The notes beneath the pieces were generated by a model. It had not been told where the DNA came from, did not search any database, and saw nothing but the letters and a program-made list of their open reading frames with translations. DNA of 64,000 nt, from the NCBI GenBank assembly GCA_963825685.1, contig CAWGUD010000020.1, positions 1-64,000 on the forward strand, in the 5' to 3' direction. A program made the position numbers and the translations under genes. The stretch comes from JAOUEA01 sp963825685 (lineage in GTDB: Bacteria > Actinomycetota > UBA4738 > HRBIN12). Positions 9,182 to 20,046 of this stretch are shown piece after piece (the stretch's first letter is position 1; the number at the start of each line of letters is the position of its first letter).

Positions 9182-10069
9182 CTAGTTCCCGATCGGGCCC
9201 TGGCGGCGGTAGACCTCGTCCTGCATCGCCATCAGACGCGCCACCCGCTCCTCGGTCGGCGGGTGGGTGGAGAACAGGCTCGTCAGGCCTCGGCCCTTCA
9301 ACGCCGACAGCGGGTTCACGATGAACATGTGCGCCTCGCCCGGCTGCAGGGAGTGCGGAGGCGGCACGCGGCGGCTCGTCTGCTCGAGCTTCTGCAGCGC
9401 GCTCGCCAGCGCCTGAGGGTCGCTCGACAGGAACGCGCCCGACTCGTCGGCCTGGAACTCCCGCGACCGCGAGACCGCCATCTGGATCAGGCCGGCGGCG
9501 ATCGGGGCGAGGAGCCATGCCACGAGCATCACGATCGGGTTCCCGCCCTCGTCGTCGCCACCGAACCAGAGCGCCATCCACGCCAGGTAGCTGATCGAGG
9601 TGCCGATCGCGGCCGCGATCGAGCCCACGAGGATGTCGCGGTTCGCCACGTGGCTCAGCTCGTGGGCCAGCACGCCGCGCAGCTCACGCTCGTCGAGGAG
9701 CTGCAGGATGCCCTGCGTCACCGCGACCTTCGCGTTCTGCGGGTTGCGCCCGGTCGCGAACGCGTTCGGCTGCTGCATCTCCGAGACGTAGACGCCCGGC
9801 ATCGGCATGTCGTTGGCCTGCGTCAGCTCCCGCACGATGCGGTAGAGCTGCGGGTACTCGGCCTCCCCCACCTCCCGCGATCGCGTCGAGCGGACGGCGA
9901 TCGACCCCGACCACCAGTACATCGCGAAGTTGAACCCCAGGCCCATCACGAGCGCGATCGTCATGCCGGCCCGCCCGCCCACGAGCGCTCCCACCGCCAG
10001 GAACAGCCCCATCATCGCCGCGAGCAGGACCCAGGTCTTGGCCCTGTTGATGCCAGGTGTCACCGTCAT
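9182..10069 (-). CDS. htpX: HtpX-like M48 membrane metalloprotease
   Basis: A 295-residue membrane protease: two N-terminal helices (residues about 13-60), then the zinc motif HELSHVANRD near residue 140, two further helices and the third ligand region around FQADESGAF. HtpX degrades damaged membrane proteins. ATG 10069 is preferred over the adjacent GTG 10072 because a GAGGAG site is just upstream. It is the last gene on the minus-strand series, 91 bases after nuoN, so it may be read with it or have its own promoter. Membrane quality control next to respiratory genes makes sense but is inference. Confidence 0.92.
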   Translation of the reverse strand: MTVTPGINRAKTWVLLAAMMGLFLAVGALVGGRAGMTIALVMGLGFNFAMYWWSGSIAVRSTRSREVGEAEYPQLYRIVRELTQANDMPMPGVYVSEMQQPNAFATGRNPQNAKVAVTQGILQLLDERELRGVLAHELSHVANRDILVGSIAAAIGTSISYLAWMALWFGGDDEGGNPIVMLVAWLLAPIAAGLIQMAVSRSREFQADESGAFLSSDPQALASALQKLEQTSRRVPPPHSLQPGEAHMFIVNPLSALKGRGLTSLFSTHPPTEERVARLMAMQDEVYRRQGPIGN

Positions 10070-10160
10070 CACTCCTCGTGATCGTTCGACATCGATCGTC
10101 CCATAGGCGGTTCGATACGACGCGCCCGGCGGTTCCCCGCTCGGCGCGAGGGTGCCGAGA

Positions 10161-11633
10161 TCAGGGCCCGACGCCGACGAGCGTGGAGAGCTCCGCGAGC
10201 CGGGTGATCGCGCCCGGGAGCACGAAGATCGACACGATCGCGATCATGGTCACCGCGACCACGGCGGTCACGAGGACGGGCACCCGCAGCCGCGATCGGT
10301 CGGCCGCGTCGCGCAGGAACATCTCCCTCGGCACGGCCAGGTAGTAGAAGACGCTCACGACCGAGTTCACGAGCATCACGACCGCGAGCGCCGGGCCGAG
10401 GGTGCCGCCGCGTTCGATCGCGGCCTGGAAGATCAGCAGCTTCCCCCAGAACCCGCCGGTGGGAGGCACGCCGGCCAGCGAGATCATGAACACGGCCATG
10501 CCGATCGCGATCAGCGGCGCCGTCTCGCGCAGTCCGGCGAAGTCGGCGATCCGAAGCGTCGGGTGCCGGCGCGAGACCGCCACCGTCGCGGCGAACGCGC
10601 CGATGTTCATGATGCCGTAGATCAGGATGTAGGCGACGGCCGCGGCGAACGCGGTGCGGTTCGTGGCCGCGTCGTCGGTGACGAGCGCGAACGTCAGCAG
10701 GATGTAGCCCGACTGCGCGATGCCCGAGTACGCGAGCAGGCGCACGACCTGGGTCTGCTGCAGCGCCACGAGGTTGCCGACGGTCATCGTCGCGATCGAG
10801 AGGAACGCGAAGATCGGCACCCAGAACTCGTACTGGTCGGCGAAGGCGACGAACATCAGCTGCAGCAGGCCGGCGAACCCCGCCACGCTCGACGCGACGG
10901 CGAGGAACGCGGCCACGGGCACCGGCGAGCCTTCGTACGTGTCGGGCGCCCAGAACTGGAACGGGAACGCCGAGACCTTGAACGCGAAGCCCACGACCAC
11001 GAACAGGATCGCGGCGAACGCGAGCGTCTCCATCTCGCCGGAGAGCCCACCGAGGGCCACGCCGATCTCGGCGAGCTGCGTCTTCCCGCCCGTCACGCCG
11101 TAGATCAGGCTCATGCCGAACAGCATCACGGCGGTCGACAGCACGCCGATGATGAAGAACTTCACCCCGGCCTCGTTGGACTTCACGTCGCCCTTGCGGA
11201 ACGCGGCCATGAGGAAGCCGGGCGCCGAGACGAGCTCGAGCGCGATGAACAGCAGCAGCAGGTCGCGCGAGCTCGGCATCATGAGGCAGCCGAGGAACGA
11301 CGTGAGCAGCAGGAAGTAGTACTCCCCCTGGTAGAAGCCGCCCTCGCGGAAGTACCGCAGCGAGAGCCCGAGCACGAGGATCGCGGTCACGAGGAAGAAG
11401 CCCTTGAACAGCAGGGCGAACTCGTCGACCACGTAGGTGCCGCCGAAGCTCACGCGATCGTCGGCCCCGATGAGCGTGAGCACCGCCGCGAGGGAGGCCA
11501 CGACGCCGACGAGCCCGATCGGCATCGCGAACCACTTCAGCCGCTCGGGCAGGAAGACGTCGACCACGAGCACGAGCAGGATCGTGCCGGAGAGGATGAA
11601 CTCCGGCAGCAGCGCGTGGTAGTCGACGTCCAT
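10161..11633 (-). CDS. nuoN: NADH-quinone oxidoreductase subunit N (second complex I)
   Basis: A 490-residue antiporter-like proton-pumping subunit with about 14 membrane helices. Family segments include EFILSGTILLVLVVDVF at the start, the central KVSAFPFQFWAPDTYEGSP and LLAYSGIAQSGYILL, and GVPPTGGFWGKL. It closes the second complex I set and begins nine bases after nuoM. It is clearly different in sequence from the other NuoN in this window, so the two sets are not a recent duplication. Confidence 0.95.
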   Translation of the reverse strand: MDVDYHALLPEFILSGTILLVLVVDVFLPERLKWFAMPIGLVGVVASLAAVLTLIGADDRVSFGGTYVVDEFALLFKGFFLVTAILVLGLSLRYFREGGFYQGEYYFLLLTSFLGCLMMPSSRDLLLLFIALELVSAPGFLMAAFRKGDVKSNEAGVKFFIIGVLSTAVMLFGMSLIYGVTGGKTQLAEIGVALGGLSGEMETLAFAAILFVVVGFAFKVSAFPFQFWAPDTYEGSPVPVAAFLAVASSVAGFAGLLQLMFVAFADQYEFWVPIFAFLSIATMTVGNLVALQQTQVVRLLAYSGIAQSGYILLTFALVTDDAATNRTAFAAAVAYILIYGIMNIGAFAATVAVSRRHPTLRIADFAGLRETAPLIAIGMAVFMISLAGVPPTGGFWGKLLIFQAAIERGGTLGPALAVVMLVNSVVSVFYYLAVPREMFLRDAADRSRLRVPVLVTAVVAVTMIAIVSIFVLPGAITRLAELSTLVGVGP

Positions 11634-11642
11634 CGAGACGAC

Positions 11643-13178
11643 CTAGCTCCCCAGCAGGCTCATGAGCCCGCTCACGGCCTCGTCGGTCACACCGAAGACG
11701 AGCCTCGGGTAGAGACCGAGCACCAGGATCAGGATCAGCAGCGGCAGCCACGAGACCCACTCGACGACGAGCACGTCGCGCAGCCCGGCTTCCCGCCACT
11801 GATCGGGCAGGGTGCCCATGTTCACCCGCTGCAACATCCACAGGAAGTAGCCGGCCGTCAGCACCGTGCCGATGCCGCCCATCACCATGTACACCCGGAA
11901 CAGCCCGACCTGGTCACCGAGCACGAACTCGTTCGGGCTGAAGGAGCTGAGCAATGCCATCACCTCGCCCCAGAAGCCGGCGAGTCCCGGCAGCCCCAGC
12001 GAGGCGATCGCGACGAACGCGAACACGCCGCCGAGCTTCGGCATCGTCTGCAGCATGCCGCCGCCGATCTTCGCGATCTCGCGCGTGTGGTAGCGGTCGT
12101 AGATCGACCCGACGCAGAAGAAGAGCATGCCGGTGATCACGCCGTGGGCCACCATGCCGAAGATCGCGGCCTGGATGCCGATCTCCGTGAGCGTCGCGAT
12201 GCCGAGCATCACGAAGCCCATGTGCCCCACCGACGAGAACGCGATCAGCCGCTTCAGGTCCTTCTGCGCCAGACAGGCGAGGGCCGCGTAGACGATCGCG
12301 ATCGCGGCGAGGGCCCCGATCCACGGCGCGTACTTCTGGGCGCCGTAGGGCATGAACGGGATCGCGATCCGGATGAACCCGTACGTGCCCATCTTCAGCA
12401 TGATGCCGGCCAGCAGGACCGACCCGATCGTGGGCGCCTCGGTGTGCGCATCGGGGAGCCATGTGTGGAACGGCCACATCGGCACCTTCACCGCGAAGCC
12501 GAGCGCGACGGCGCCGAACACGACCAGCTGGAACGTCTGGCTGAATCCCCCGGCCAGGCCGTAGTCGCGCAGCACGACCATGTCGAACGTATGCGGGTCG
12601 GGACCCTGGAAGTACATCGCGAGGAAGCCGAGCAACATGAAGATCGACCCGAACAGCGTGTACAGGAAGAACTTGATCGAGGCGTACTCGCGGTTCGCCG
12701 ATCCCCACACCGCGATCAGGAAGTACATGGGCACCAGGACCAGCTCCCAGAACACGAAGAACAGGATCAGGTCGAACGCGATGAACGTTCCCGCCATGCC
12801 CGTCTCGAGCAGCAGCATCAGGGCCAGGAACGCCTTCGTGCGACCGGGGTCGGGCACGTAGCGCCAGCTGTAGATCGCGCAGAGGAAGGACAGCAGGAAC
12901 GTCAGCACGTACAGCGGCAGCGAGATGCCGTCGATGCCGACGTGGTAGCGCACGCCGATCGCGCTGATCCAGTTCACGTCGAGCACGTACTGCAGGCCGT
13001 CCGTGCCGTAGTCGAACCCCACCGTGATCGCGACGGCGAGCACGAGGGCGGCCCCCGTGAACACGATGCCGAGCGCTCGGATCGCGCGCTCCTTGTCCCG
13101 CGGCATCGCAAGGATCACCAGCGCGCCCACGATGGGCAGCAGCGTGGTGATCGTGATGGCCGAGTTCTCCCAGGTCAT
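11643..13178 (-). CDS. nuoM: NADH-quinone oxidoreductase subunit M (second complex I)
   Basis: A 511-residue membrane subunit of the antiporter family that pumps protons in the distal arm of complex I. Recognisable parts are FWELVLVPMYFLIAVWG, FHTWLPDAHTEAPTIG, LLAGIMLKMGTYGFIR and FSSVGHMGFVMLG. The frame is intact. It lies 19 bases after nuoL and nine before nuoN. Hits to Mrp-type antiporters would be expected but the position between L and N fixes the identity. Confidence 0.95.
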   Translation of the reverse strand: MTWENSAITITTLLPIVGALVILAMPRDKERAIRALGIVFTGAALVLAVAITVGFDYGTDGLQYVLDVNWISAIGVRYHVGIDGISLPLYVLTFLLSFLCAIYSWRYVPDPGRTKAFLALMLLLETGMAGTFIAFDLILFFVFWELVLVPMYFLIAVWGSANREYASIKFFLYTLFGSIFMLLGFLAMYFQGPDPHTFDMVVLRDYGLAGGFSQTFQLVVFGAVALGFAVKVPMWPFHTWLPDAHTEAPTIGSVLLAGIMLKMGTYGFIRIAIPFMPYGAQKYAPWIGALAAIAIVYAALACLAQKDLKRLIAFSSVGHMGFVMLGIATLTEIGIQAAIFGMVAHGVITGMLFFCVGSIYDRYHTREIAKIGGGMLQTMPKLGGVFAFVAIASLGLPGLAGFWGEVMALLSSFSPNEFVLGDQVGLFRVYMVMGGIGTVLTAGYFLWMLQRVNMGTLPDQWREAGLRDVLVVEWVSWLPLLILILVLGLYPRLVFGVTDEAVSGLMSLLGS

Positions 13179-13197
13179 GTGGCCTCCACGCTTCCTC

Positions 13198-15194
<1,997 letters not shown>

Positions 15195-15201
<7 letters not shown>

Positions 15202-15497
15202 TTGAGCAGGTTCACCTCGTCCACGTTGATCGACTCACGCGTGCGGAACAGCAAGATCACGATCGCGAGCCCGATGCCGACCTCGGCGGCGGCCACGGCG
15301 ATCACGAACAGCGCGAAGACCTGACCGGTCATCTGCTGCAGCGACGACGCGAAGGCCACCAGGTTCACGTTGACGGCGTTCAACATCAGTTCGATCGCCA
15401 TCAGCACCATCACGGCGTTGCGGCGAGCCAGCACCCCGTAGACCCCGGCCGAGAACAGCAGGGCCGAGAACATCAACACGAGCGGCAGCCTGATCAC
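15195..15497 (-). CDS. nuoK: NADH-quinone oxidoreductase subunit K (second complex I)
   Basis: A 100-residue, three-helix subunit of normal length. GTG start at 15497 overlaps the nuoJ stop as GTGA. The conserved membrane glutamate in MAIELMLNAVNVNLVAF and the second one in AAAEVGIGLAIV are present; both are needed for proton movement in the family. The gene is hidden inside a longer open frame, so its start rests on the overlap and on family length. Confidence 0.92.
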
Positions 15498-15997
15498 GAG
15501 GCGTCGTCCTTGCGCGCGAGCACGATCGCCCCGATCAGCGCGGCCAGCAGCAGGAACGAGATCGCTTCGAACGGCAGCACGTAGTTGCGGAAGATCGCCT
15601 GACCGATGACGTCGGTGCTGCCCTGCACCGTCTCGAAGGCGACCGCGTCCTGCACGGGGAACGCCTCCTGGATCAGGAAGACGAGGCCCGCGAACACCCC
15701 GACCCCGACGAGCGCGCCGATGCCACGCTGCTGGTTGTCGAGCGTGTCGCGTCCGATCGGCGCCTTCGTGAGCATCAGACCGAACAGGAACAGGATCACG
15801 ATCGCGCCGACGTAGATCAGGATCTGAACCCACGCGACGAACTCGGCGCCCAGCAGCAGGTAGACACCCGCCACCGAGAGCAGCGAGACCACGAGGTAGA
15901 GAGCGGCGTGCACGACGTTGCGCGCCGTGACGACGGCGATCGCCGAGAGGCCGCCGACCACGGCGAACACGAGGAACGCGTACTCCTGCGCGCTCAC
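15494..15997 (-). CDS. nuoJ: NADH-quinone oxidoreductase subunit J (second complex I)
   Basis: A 167-residue membrane subunit with five helices. The family block YVGAIVILFLFGLMLT is clear, preceded by NVVHAALYLVVSLL. It overlaps both neighbours by four bases (nuoI upstream, nuoK downstream). NuoJ supplies the pi-bulge helix that couples quinone chemistry to pumping. Confidence 0.94.
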   Translation of the reverse strand: MSAQEYAFLVFAVVGGLSAIAVVTARNVVHAALYLVVSLLSVAGVYLLLGAEFVAWVQILIYVGAIVILFLFGLMLTKAPIGRDTLDNQQRGIGALVGVGVFAGLVFLIQEAFPVQDAVAFETVQGSTDVIGQAIFRNYVLPFEAISFLLLAALIGAIVLARKDDAS

Positions 15998-16551
15998 GAG
16001 CTTCCTCCTGCGCTACCGCCTTCGGCTGCTTGAGCGCTTCCGCCTTCCGCTGCCTCAGCGCCATCCTCCAGCGCGGGCGGGGGCAGCACCGTGTAGGTCC
16101 ACTCCTCGAGCCGTTCCTTCTCGTGCGTGAGCAGGTCGATCTCGTACTCGGCGTACTCGAACTCGGGGCTCCAGAACAGGGCGTCGAACGGGCAGACCTC
16201 GACGCAGATGCCGCAGTACATGCAGAGCGCGTAGTCGATCGCGAACCGGTCGAGCACCTTCATCGAGCGGCCGCGACCGCCTCCTGCCGGCTCGTGCGTC
16301 TCCTTGTGGGCGTCGATGTAGATGCACCAGTCGGGGCACTCGCGCGAGCACTTGTAGCAGACCGTGCAGTTCTCCTGCTTCAGCGCGATCACGCCGCGCG
16401 TCCGCGCCGGCAGGTCGGGCTTGACGTGTGGGTACTGCACCGTCACGGCCGGTCGCAGCATCGTCTTCAACGTGACGCCGAGGCCCTTGAGCAGGCCCTG
16501 ACCCACACCGGACTCCGGCTGGTCCTCGTGGGCGGTCGTGTCGATAGCCAC
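15994..16551 (-). CDS. nuoI: Complex I iron-sulfur subunit NuoI (second complex I)
   Basis: A 185-residue peripheral subunit with two [4Fe-4S] motifs, CTVCYKCSRECP and CMYCGICVEVCP, that carry electrons to the quinone site. The section after the second motif (FDALFWSPEFEYAEYEI) is of the kind seen in complexes that use ferredoxin rather than NADH, such as plant and cyanobacterial NdhI, a resemblance only. The C-terminal tail repeats AEGGSA twice, a low-complexity end. It follows nuoH by 20 bases. Confidence 0.93.
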   Translation of the reverse strand: MAIDTTAHEDQPESGVGQGLLKGLGVTLKTMLRPAVTVQYPHVKPDLPARTRGVIALKQENCTVCYKCSRECPDWCIYIDAHKETHEPAGGGRGRSMKVLDRFAIDYALCMYCGICVEVCPFDALFWSPEFEYAEYEIDLLTHEKERLEEWTYTVLPPPALEDGAEAAEGGSAQAAEGGSAGGSS

Positions 16552-16571
16552 GCGTCAGTCGTCCTTGTCCG

Positions 16572-17585
16572 TCAGAACGCGACCTTGAAGACGGCCGCGC
16601 CCAGGATCCACACGAGCGAGATCGGGATGAGCGTGAGCCACGCGAACCGCTGCAGCTGGTCCTCGCGGAGTCGAGGGTAGGTGGCCCGGAGCCAGATGAT
16701 GAAGAACGAGAGGACGGCGATCTTGCCCGCCATCCAGATCGGGTCGGGAAGCGGGATGCCCGGCAGGCCCTGGTACCCGCCGAGGAACAGCACGGCCGCG
16801 ATGCCCGACAGGGCGACGATGCCCGCGTACTCCGCGAGCAGGAAGAACGCGAACTTCAGGCCCCCGTACTCCGTGTAGGCGCCGAAGATGATCTCGGAGT
16901 CGGCGATCGGCATGTCGAACGGCGTGCGGCTCAGCTCGGCGAGGGAGGCGATCATGAAGATGAGGAAGAGCGGGAAGAGCGGGATCACGTACCACATCGA
17001 CTCCTGCGCCTCGACGATGCCGACCATCGAGGTGACCCCCGAGAGCATCACGACGCCGGCGGCGGCGAGCACGAGCGGCAGCTCGTAGGCGATCAGCTGG
17101 GCGGCGGCGCGCAGGGCGCCGATCAACGAGAACTTGTTGGCGCTCGACCACCCGGCCATGAGCACCCCGATCACCGAGACGCTCGACATCGCCATCACGA
17201 AGAAGATGCCGATATCGAGGTCGAGGGCGAACAGCGAGTCGCTGAACGGCAGCACGACGAGGATCGCGATGTAGGGCACCATCGCCACGGCGGGGGCGAG
17301 GGTGAAGATCGTGCGGTCGGCTGCCTCGGGAACGACGTTCTCCTTCTGGATGAACTTCACACCGTCGGCGATCAGCTGCGCCCACCCGTGGAACACACCG
17401 GCCTCCATCGGCCCCATGCGCGACTGCATGTGCGCCAGCACCTTGTGCTCGGCGTAGCCGACGACGAGCGGCACGACCAGGAAGAAGACCATCACGAGCA
17501 CCGTCTTCAGGATCAGCGCCACCCAGAAGTTCGACGACAGGTCGTCGACGAACGAGGTGCTCGCCTGCGCGACGAGGTCGATCAC
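16572..17585 (-). CDS. nuoH: NADH-quinone oxidoreductase subunit H (second complex I)
   Basis: A 337-residue membrane anchor that forms the quinone chamber roof. The start is GTG 17585 because its GTGA overlaps the nuoC stop; the longer open frame upstream lies inside nuoC. Motifs: QSRMGPMEAGVFHGWAQL, ADGVKFIQKENVVPEAADR and SRTPFDMPIADSEIIFG. It normally contacts NuoD, yet no nuoD lies between nuoC and nuoH here. The frame is intact. Confidence 0.94.
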   Translation of the reverse strand: MIDLVAQASTSFVDDLSSNFWVALILKTVLVMVFFLVVPLVVGYAEHKVLAHMQSRMGPMEAGVFHGWAQLIADGVKFIQKENVVPEAADRTIFTLAPAVAMVPYIAILVVLPFSDSLFALDLDIGIFFVMAMSSVSVIGVLMAGWSSANKFSLIGALRAAAQLIAYELPLVLAAAGVVMLSGVTSMVGIVEAQESMWYVIPLFPLFLIFMIASLAELSRTPFDMPIADSEIIFGAYTEYGGLKFAFFLLAEYAGIVALSGIAAVLFLGGYQGLPGIPLPDPIWMAGKIAVLSFFIIWLRATYPRLREDQLQRFAWLTLIPISLVWILGAAVFKVAF

Positions 17586-18103
17586 TCCTCGTCCTCCTCG
17601 CCTTCGACCGCGCCGGGCCACGGCTTGGCCTCACGGGTCATCAACGCGAAGTCCTTGCGGAGGGGATGACCCTCGAACGGCTCGGAGAGCAGCAGCTTCA
17701 CCGGCTGTGGGTGCCCCAGGAAGCGGATGCCGAACATCTCGGCGGTCTCGCGCTCGTGCCAGTCGCACGTCGCCCACAGGTCGCTCACGGTCGGGACCAC
17801 GGCGTCGTCGTAGGGGACCACGACCTTCACCCGCACGTTGTGGTGGTGCGTCGTGGAGAACAGGTGCGTCACGACCTCGAACCCTCGCTCCTCGCCCCAG
17901 TCGACGCCCGAGGTGAAGTCGGCATAGTCACAGGCGAACTCCGGTTCGTCGCGCACGAACCGGCAGACGTCGTGGTAGCGCTCGCGGGTCACCGTGACGA
18001 CGGTGTGACCGTGCTGCTCGGTGGCGTCGACGATGTCGGCGCCGAACTGCGCCCGCAGCCGTGAGGTGGCCTCGTCAGGAGACAGCGGGCTGGACCGTTC
18101 CAC
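17582..18103 (-). CDS. nuoC: NADH-quinone oxidoreductase subunit C (second complex I)
   Basis: A 173-residue protein with the NuoC signature HERETAEMFGIRFLGHPQ near residue 115 and PLRKDF near the end. It is a stand-alone NuoC, not the NuoCD fusion of enterobacteria. The ATG at 18103 lies inside the end of nuoB by 29 bases; a start slightly later is possible. The stop overlaps the GTG of nuoH, so there is no space for nuoD in this set. Confidence 0.92.
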   Translation of the reverse strand: MERSSPLSPDEATSRLRAQFGADIVDATEQHGHTVVTVTRERYHDVCRFVRDEPEFACDYADFTSGVDWGEERGFEVVTHLFSTTHHHNVRVKVVVPYDDAVVPTVSDLWATCDWHERETAEMFGIRFLGHPQPVKLLLSEPFEGHPLRKDFALMTREAKPWPGAVEGEEDEE

Positions 18104-18584
18104 CGAACTTCTCCGCGATGTCCTCGTCCTTGATCTTGCGCTGCAACTCGATGATGCCGTGCAGCAGGGCCTCCGGACGCGGCGGACACCCCGGCACGTA
18201 GACGTCGATCGGCACGATCTGATCCACGCCCTTCGTCACCGAGTAGCTGTCCCAGTAGGGGCCGCCGCAGTTCGAGCACGAGCCGAACGAGATCACGTAC
18301 TTCGGGTCGGGCATCTGTTCGTACACGCGCTTGAGCGCCGGCGCCATCTTGTCGGTCAGGGTGCCGGCCACCACGAGCAGGTCGGCCTGGCGAGGTCCGT
18401 GGGCGGTCGGGATCACGCCGAGCCGGATGAAGTCGTTCTTGGCGGTCGAGGCGGCGATGAACTCGATCGCGCAGCACGCGAGACCGAAGTTCATGACCCA
18501 CAGGGAGTAGCGGCGTCCCCAGTTGAGGATGAACTTCACGGGCTGGATCCTGGGCAGTGAGGTCTTCTCGGTGATCAGGCCCAC
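18075..18584 (-). CDS. nuoB: NADH-quinone oxidoreductase subunit B (second complex I)
   Basis: A 169-residue subunit carrying the N2 [4Fe-4S] cluster. Cysteines are visible in LACCAIEF, GSCSNCGGPYW and VPGCPPRPEALL. The middle motif has an extra cysteine and differs from the GVCASAGGMF of the other NuoB in this window, so the two complexes are separate lineages. The start is GTG 18584, overlapping nuoA by ten bases. Confidence 0.92.
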   Translation of the reverse strand: MGLITEKTSLPRIQPVKFILNWGRRYSLWVMNFGLACCAIEFIAASTAKNDFIRLGVIPTAHGPRQADLLVVAGTLTDKMAPALKRVYEQMPDPKYVISFGSCSNCGGPYWDSYSVTKGVDQIVPIDVYVPGCPPRPEALLHGIIELQRKIKDEDIAEKFGGTVQPAVS

Positions 18585-18940
18585 CGCAGGACCCCCTTGC
18601 GCCACGCGTACAGGAGGCCGACGGCCAGGATCGCGATGAAGATCGCCATCTCGACCACGGCCGCGTAGCCGATGTCCTCGAGCACCCGCGCCCAGGGGAA
18701 CAGGAACACGCTCTCGACGTCGAAGATCACGAAGAGGAAGCCGTACACGTAGTAGCGCACGTGGCTCTGAGACCAGCCCTGCCCCACCGGGTCGATACCG
18801 CACTCGTAGGTGGTGAGCTTCTCGCGGTTGGGTTTGCTGGGGGCCACCAACCGAGCCGTCGTGAAGGCCACGGCGACCAGCAGCGCACCTGCGGCCAGGA
18901 CCGCCAGCACGACTCCGTATGAGGCGTAGTAATCGCTCAT
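18575..18940 (-). CDS. nuoA: NADH-quinone oxidoreductase subunit A (second complex I)
   Basis: A 121-residue, three-helix membrane subunit, the normal family length. YECGIDPVGQGWSQ marks the loop that moves near the quinone site, and FVIFDVESVFLFPW is the conserved second helix. It is the first gene of the incomplete complex I set, 73 bases after the polyprenyl synthase stop, so it could be read through from upstream or have its own promoter. Confidence 0.94.
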   Translation of the reverse strand: MSDYYASYGVVLAVLAAGALLVAVAFTTARLVAPSKPNREKLTTYECGIDPVGQGWSQSHVRYYVYGFLFVIFDVESVFLFPWARVLEDIGYAAVVEMAIFIAILAVGLLYAWRKGVLRWA

Positions 18941-19013
18941 GACAGTGGATGGCTCCTCGGGCGCCCGTATCCTAGCAGCGCCTCCTCGAAGCCCTGCACG
19001 GGTTCACGACCCC

Positions 19014-20024
19014 TCACGTGGCCTCCGCTCCGCACCGCACCGCCAGGAACTTCGCGAGCTGGATCAGCGCGTGCCGCGACGCCCCGTCGGGCAGTCGCTC
19101 GGCGAGCTGGGTGGCCCGCCGCACCTCGTCGGTCACGGCGGCGCGCGCCGCATCGACCGACCCCCCTGCCCGCACGATCTCGAGCGCACGGTCGAGCATC
19201 TCCCCGTCGGGCGAGCCGTGCGACAGGATGCGCGCGAGCTCCTCTCGGTGCTCGTCGTGCGCCAGCGCGTGCAGCACCGGCAGCGTGTAGACGCCCTCAC
19301 GCAGGTCCTGACCGGGTTCCTTCCCGAGCTCCATCTGCGACGAGGTGATGTCCATGATGTCGTCGGAGAGCTGGTAGGCCATGCCGAGGGCGTCGCCGAA
19401 CTCCTCGAGCACGTCGACATGATCGGGCTCGGCGTCGGAGAGCATGCCCCCGAGGCGGCACGAGGTGCCGATCAGCGAGGCCGTCTTGCGGCGGATGATC
19501 TCGAGGTAGTCCGAGATCTCCTGCTCGACCTTGGCCGAGCTCGAGACCTCGCGGATCTGCCCGTCGCAGAGCACCGCGATCGTGCGGGCGAGGAGCCGGC
19601 AGACGTCGGTGCCGAGATCGGTCGAGATCTCCGAGGCACGCGCGAAGAGGTAGTCGCCGGTGAGGATCGCGACCGTGTTGTCCCAGCGGACGTTCGCGCT
19701 CGGCGCGCCACGACGGGCATCGGCCTCGTCGATCACGTCGTCGTGGTACAGCGTCGCGAGGTGCACGAGCTCGATCGAGACCGAGCCGGGGACGAGCCGC
19801 GGGTCTCCCGGGTCGCCGAAGTAGCCGGCCAACAGCACCAGCATCGCGCGGAACCGCTTCCCGCCCGCGGCGATCAGGTACGACGAGGTCTCGGTCAGCA
19901 TGCCCGAGGCCTCGATCTGCACCGACTTCTCGAGCGCCTCCTCGACCTGATCCAGGCGCGTGCGCACCTCGGACTCGAGCGTCGCGTCGGGCGGTTCCAG
20001 CCCGGGGATCACCCGGCGGCTCAT
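19014..20024 (-). CDS. All-trans polyprenyl diphosphate synthase (menaquinone side chain)
   Basis: A 336-residue isoprenyl synthase. Both aspartate-rich motifs are intact: YHDDVIDEADARRG near residue 92 and QLSDDIMDITSS near residue 215, with GGKRFRAMLVLL for allylic substrate binding. It builds the long isoprenoid tail, most likely of menaquinone, since the series also carries complex I and a prenyl reductase; chain length (hepta-, octa- or nona-) cannot be read. It lies 22 bases after nuoN of the complete complex I set and before nuoA of the second set, so quinone supply and quinone reduction are linked in one transcript (inference). Confidence 0.92.
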   Translation of the reverse strand: MSRRVIPGLEPPDATLESEVRTRLDQVEEALEKSVQIEASGMLTETSSYLIAAGGKRFRAMLVLLAGYFGDPGDPRLVPGSVSIELVHLATLYHDDVIDEADARRGAPSANVRWDNTVAILTGDYLFARASEISTDLGTDVCRLLARTIAVLCDGQIREVSSSAKVEQEISDYLEIIRRKTASLIGTSCRLGGMLSDAEPDHVDVLEEFGDALGMAYQLSDDIMDITSSQMELGKEPGQDLREGVYTLPVLHALAHDEHREELARILSHGSPDGEMLDRALEIVRAGGSVDAARAAVTDEVRRATQLAERLPDGASRHALIQLAKFLAVRCGAEAT

Positions 20025-20046
20025 CGGTCGTCCTCCTCGCTGTCGA

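Noticed and set aside
15989..16071. Repeated AEGGSA-coding sequence at the end of nuoI as a possible repeat element
   Set aside because: Only two imperfect copies within the gene; ordinary low-complexity tail.
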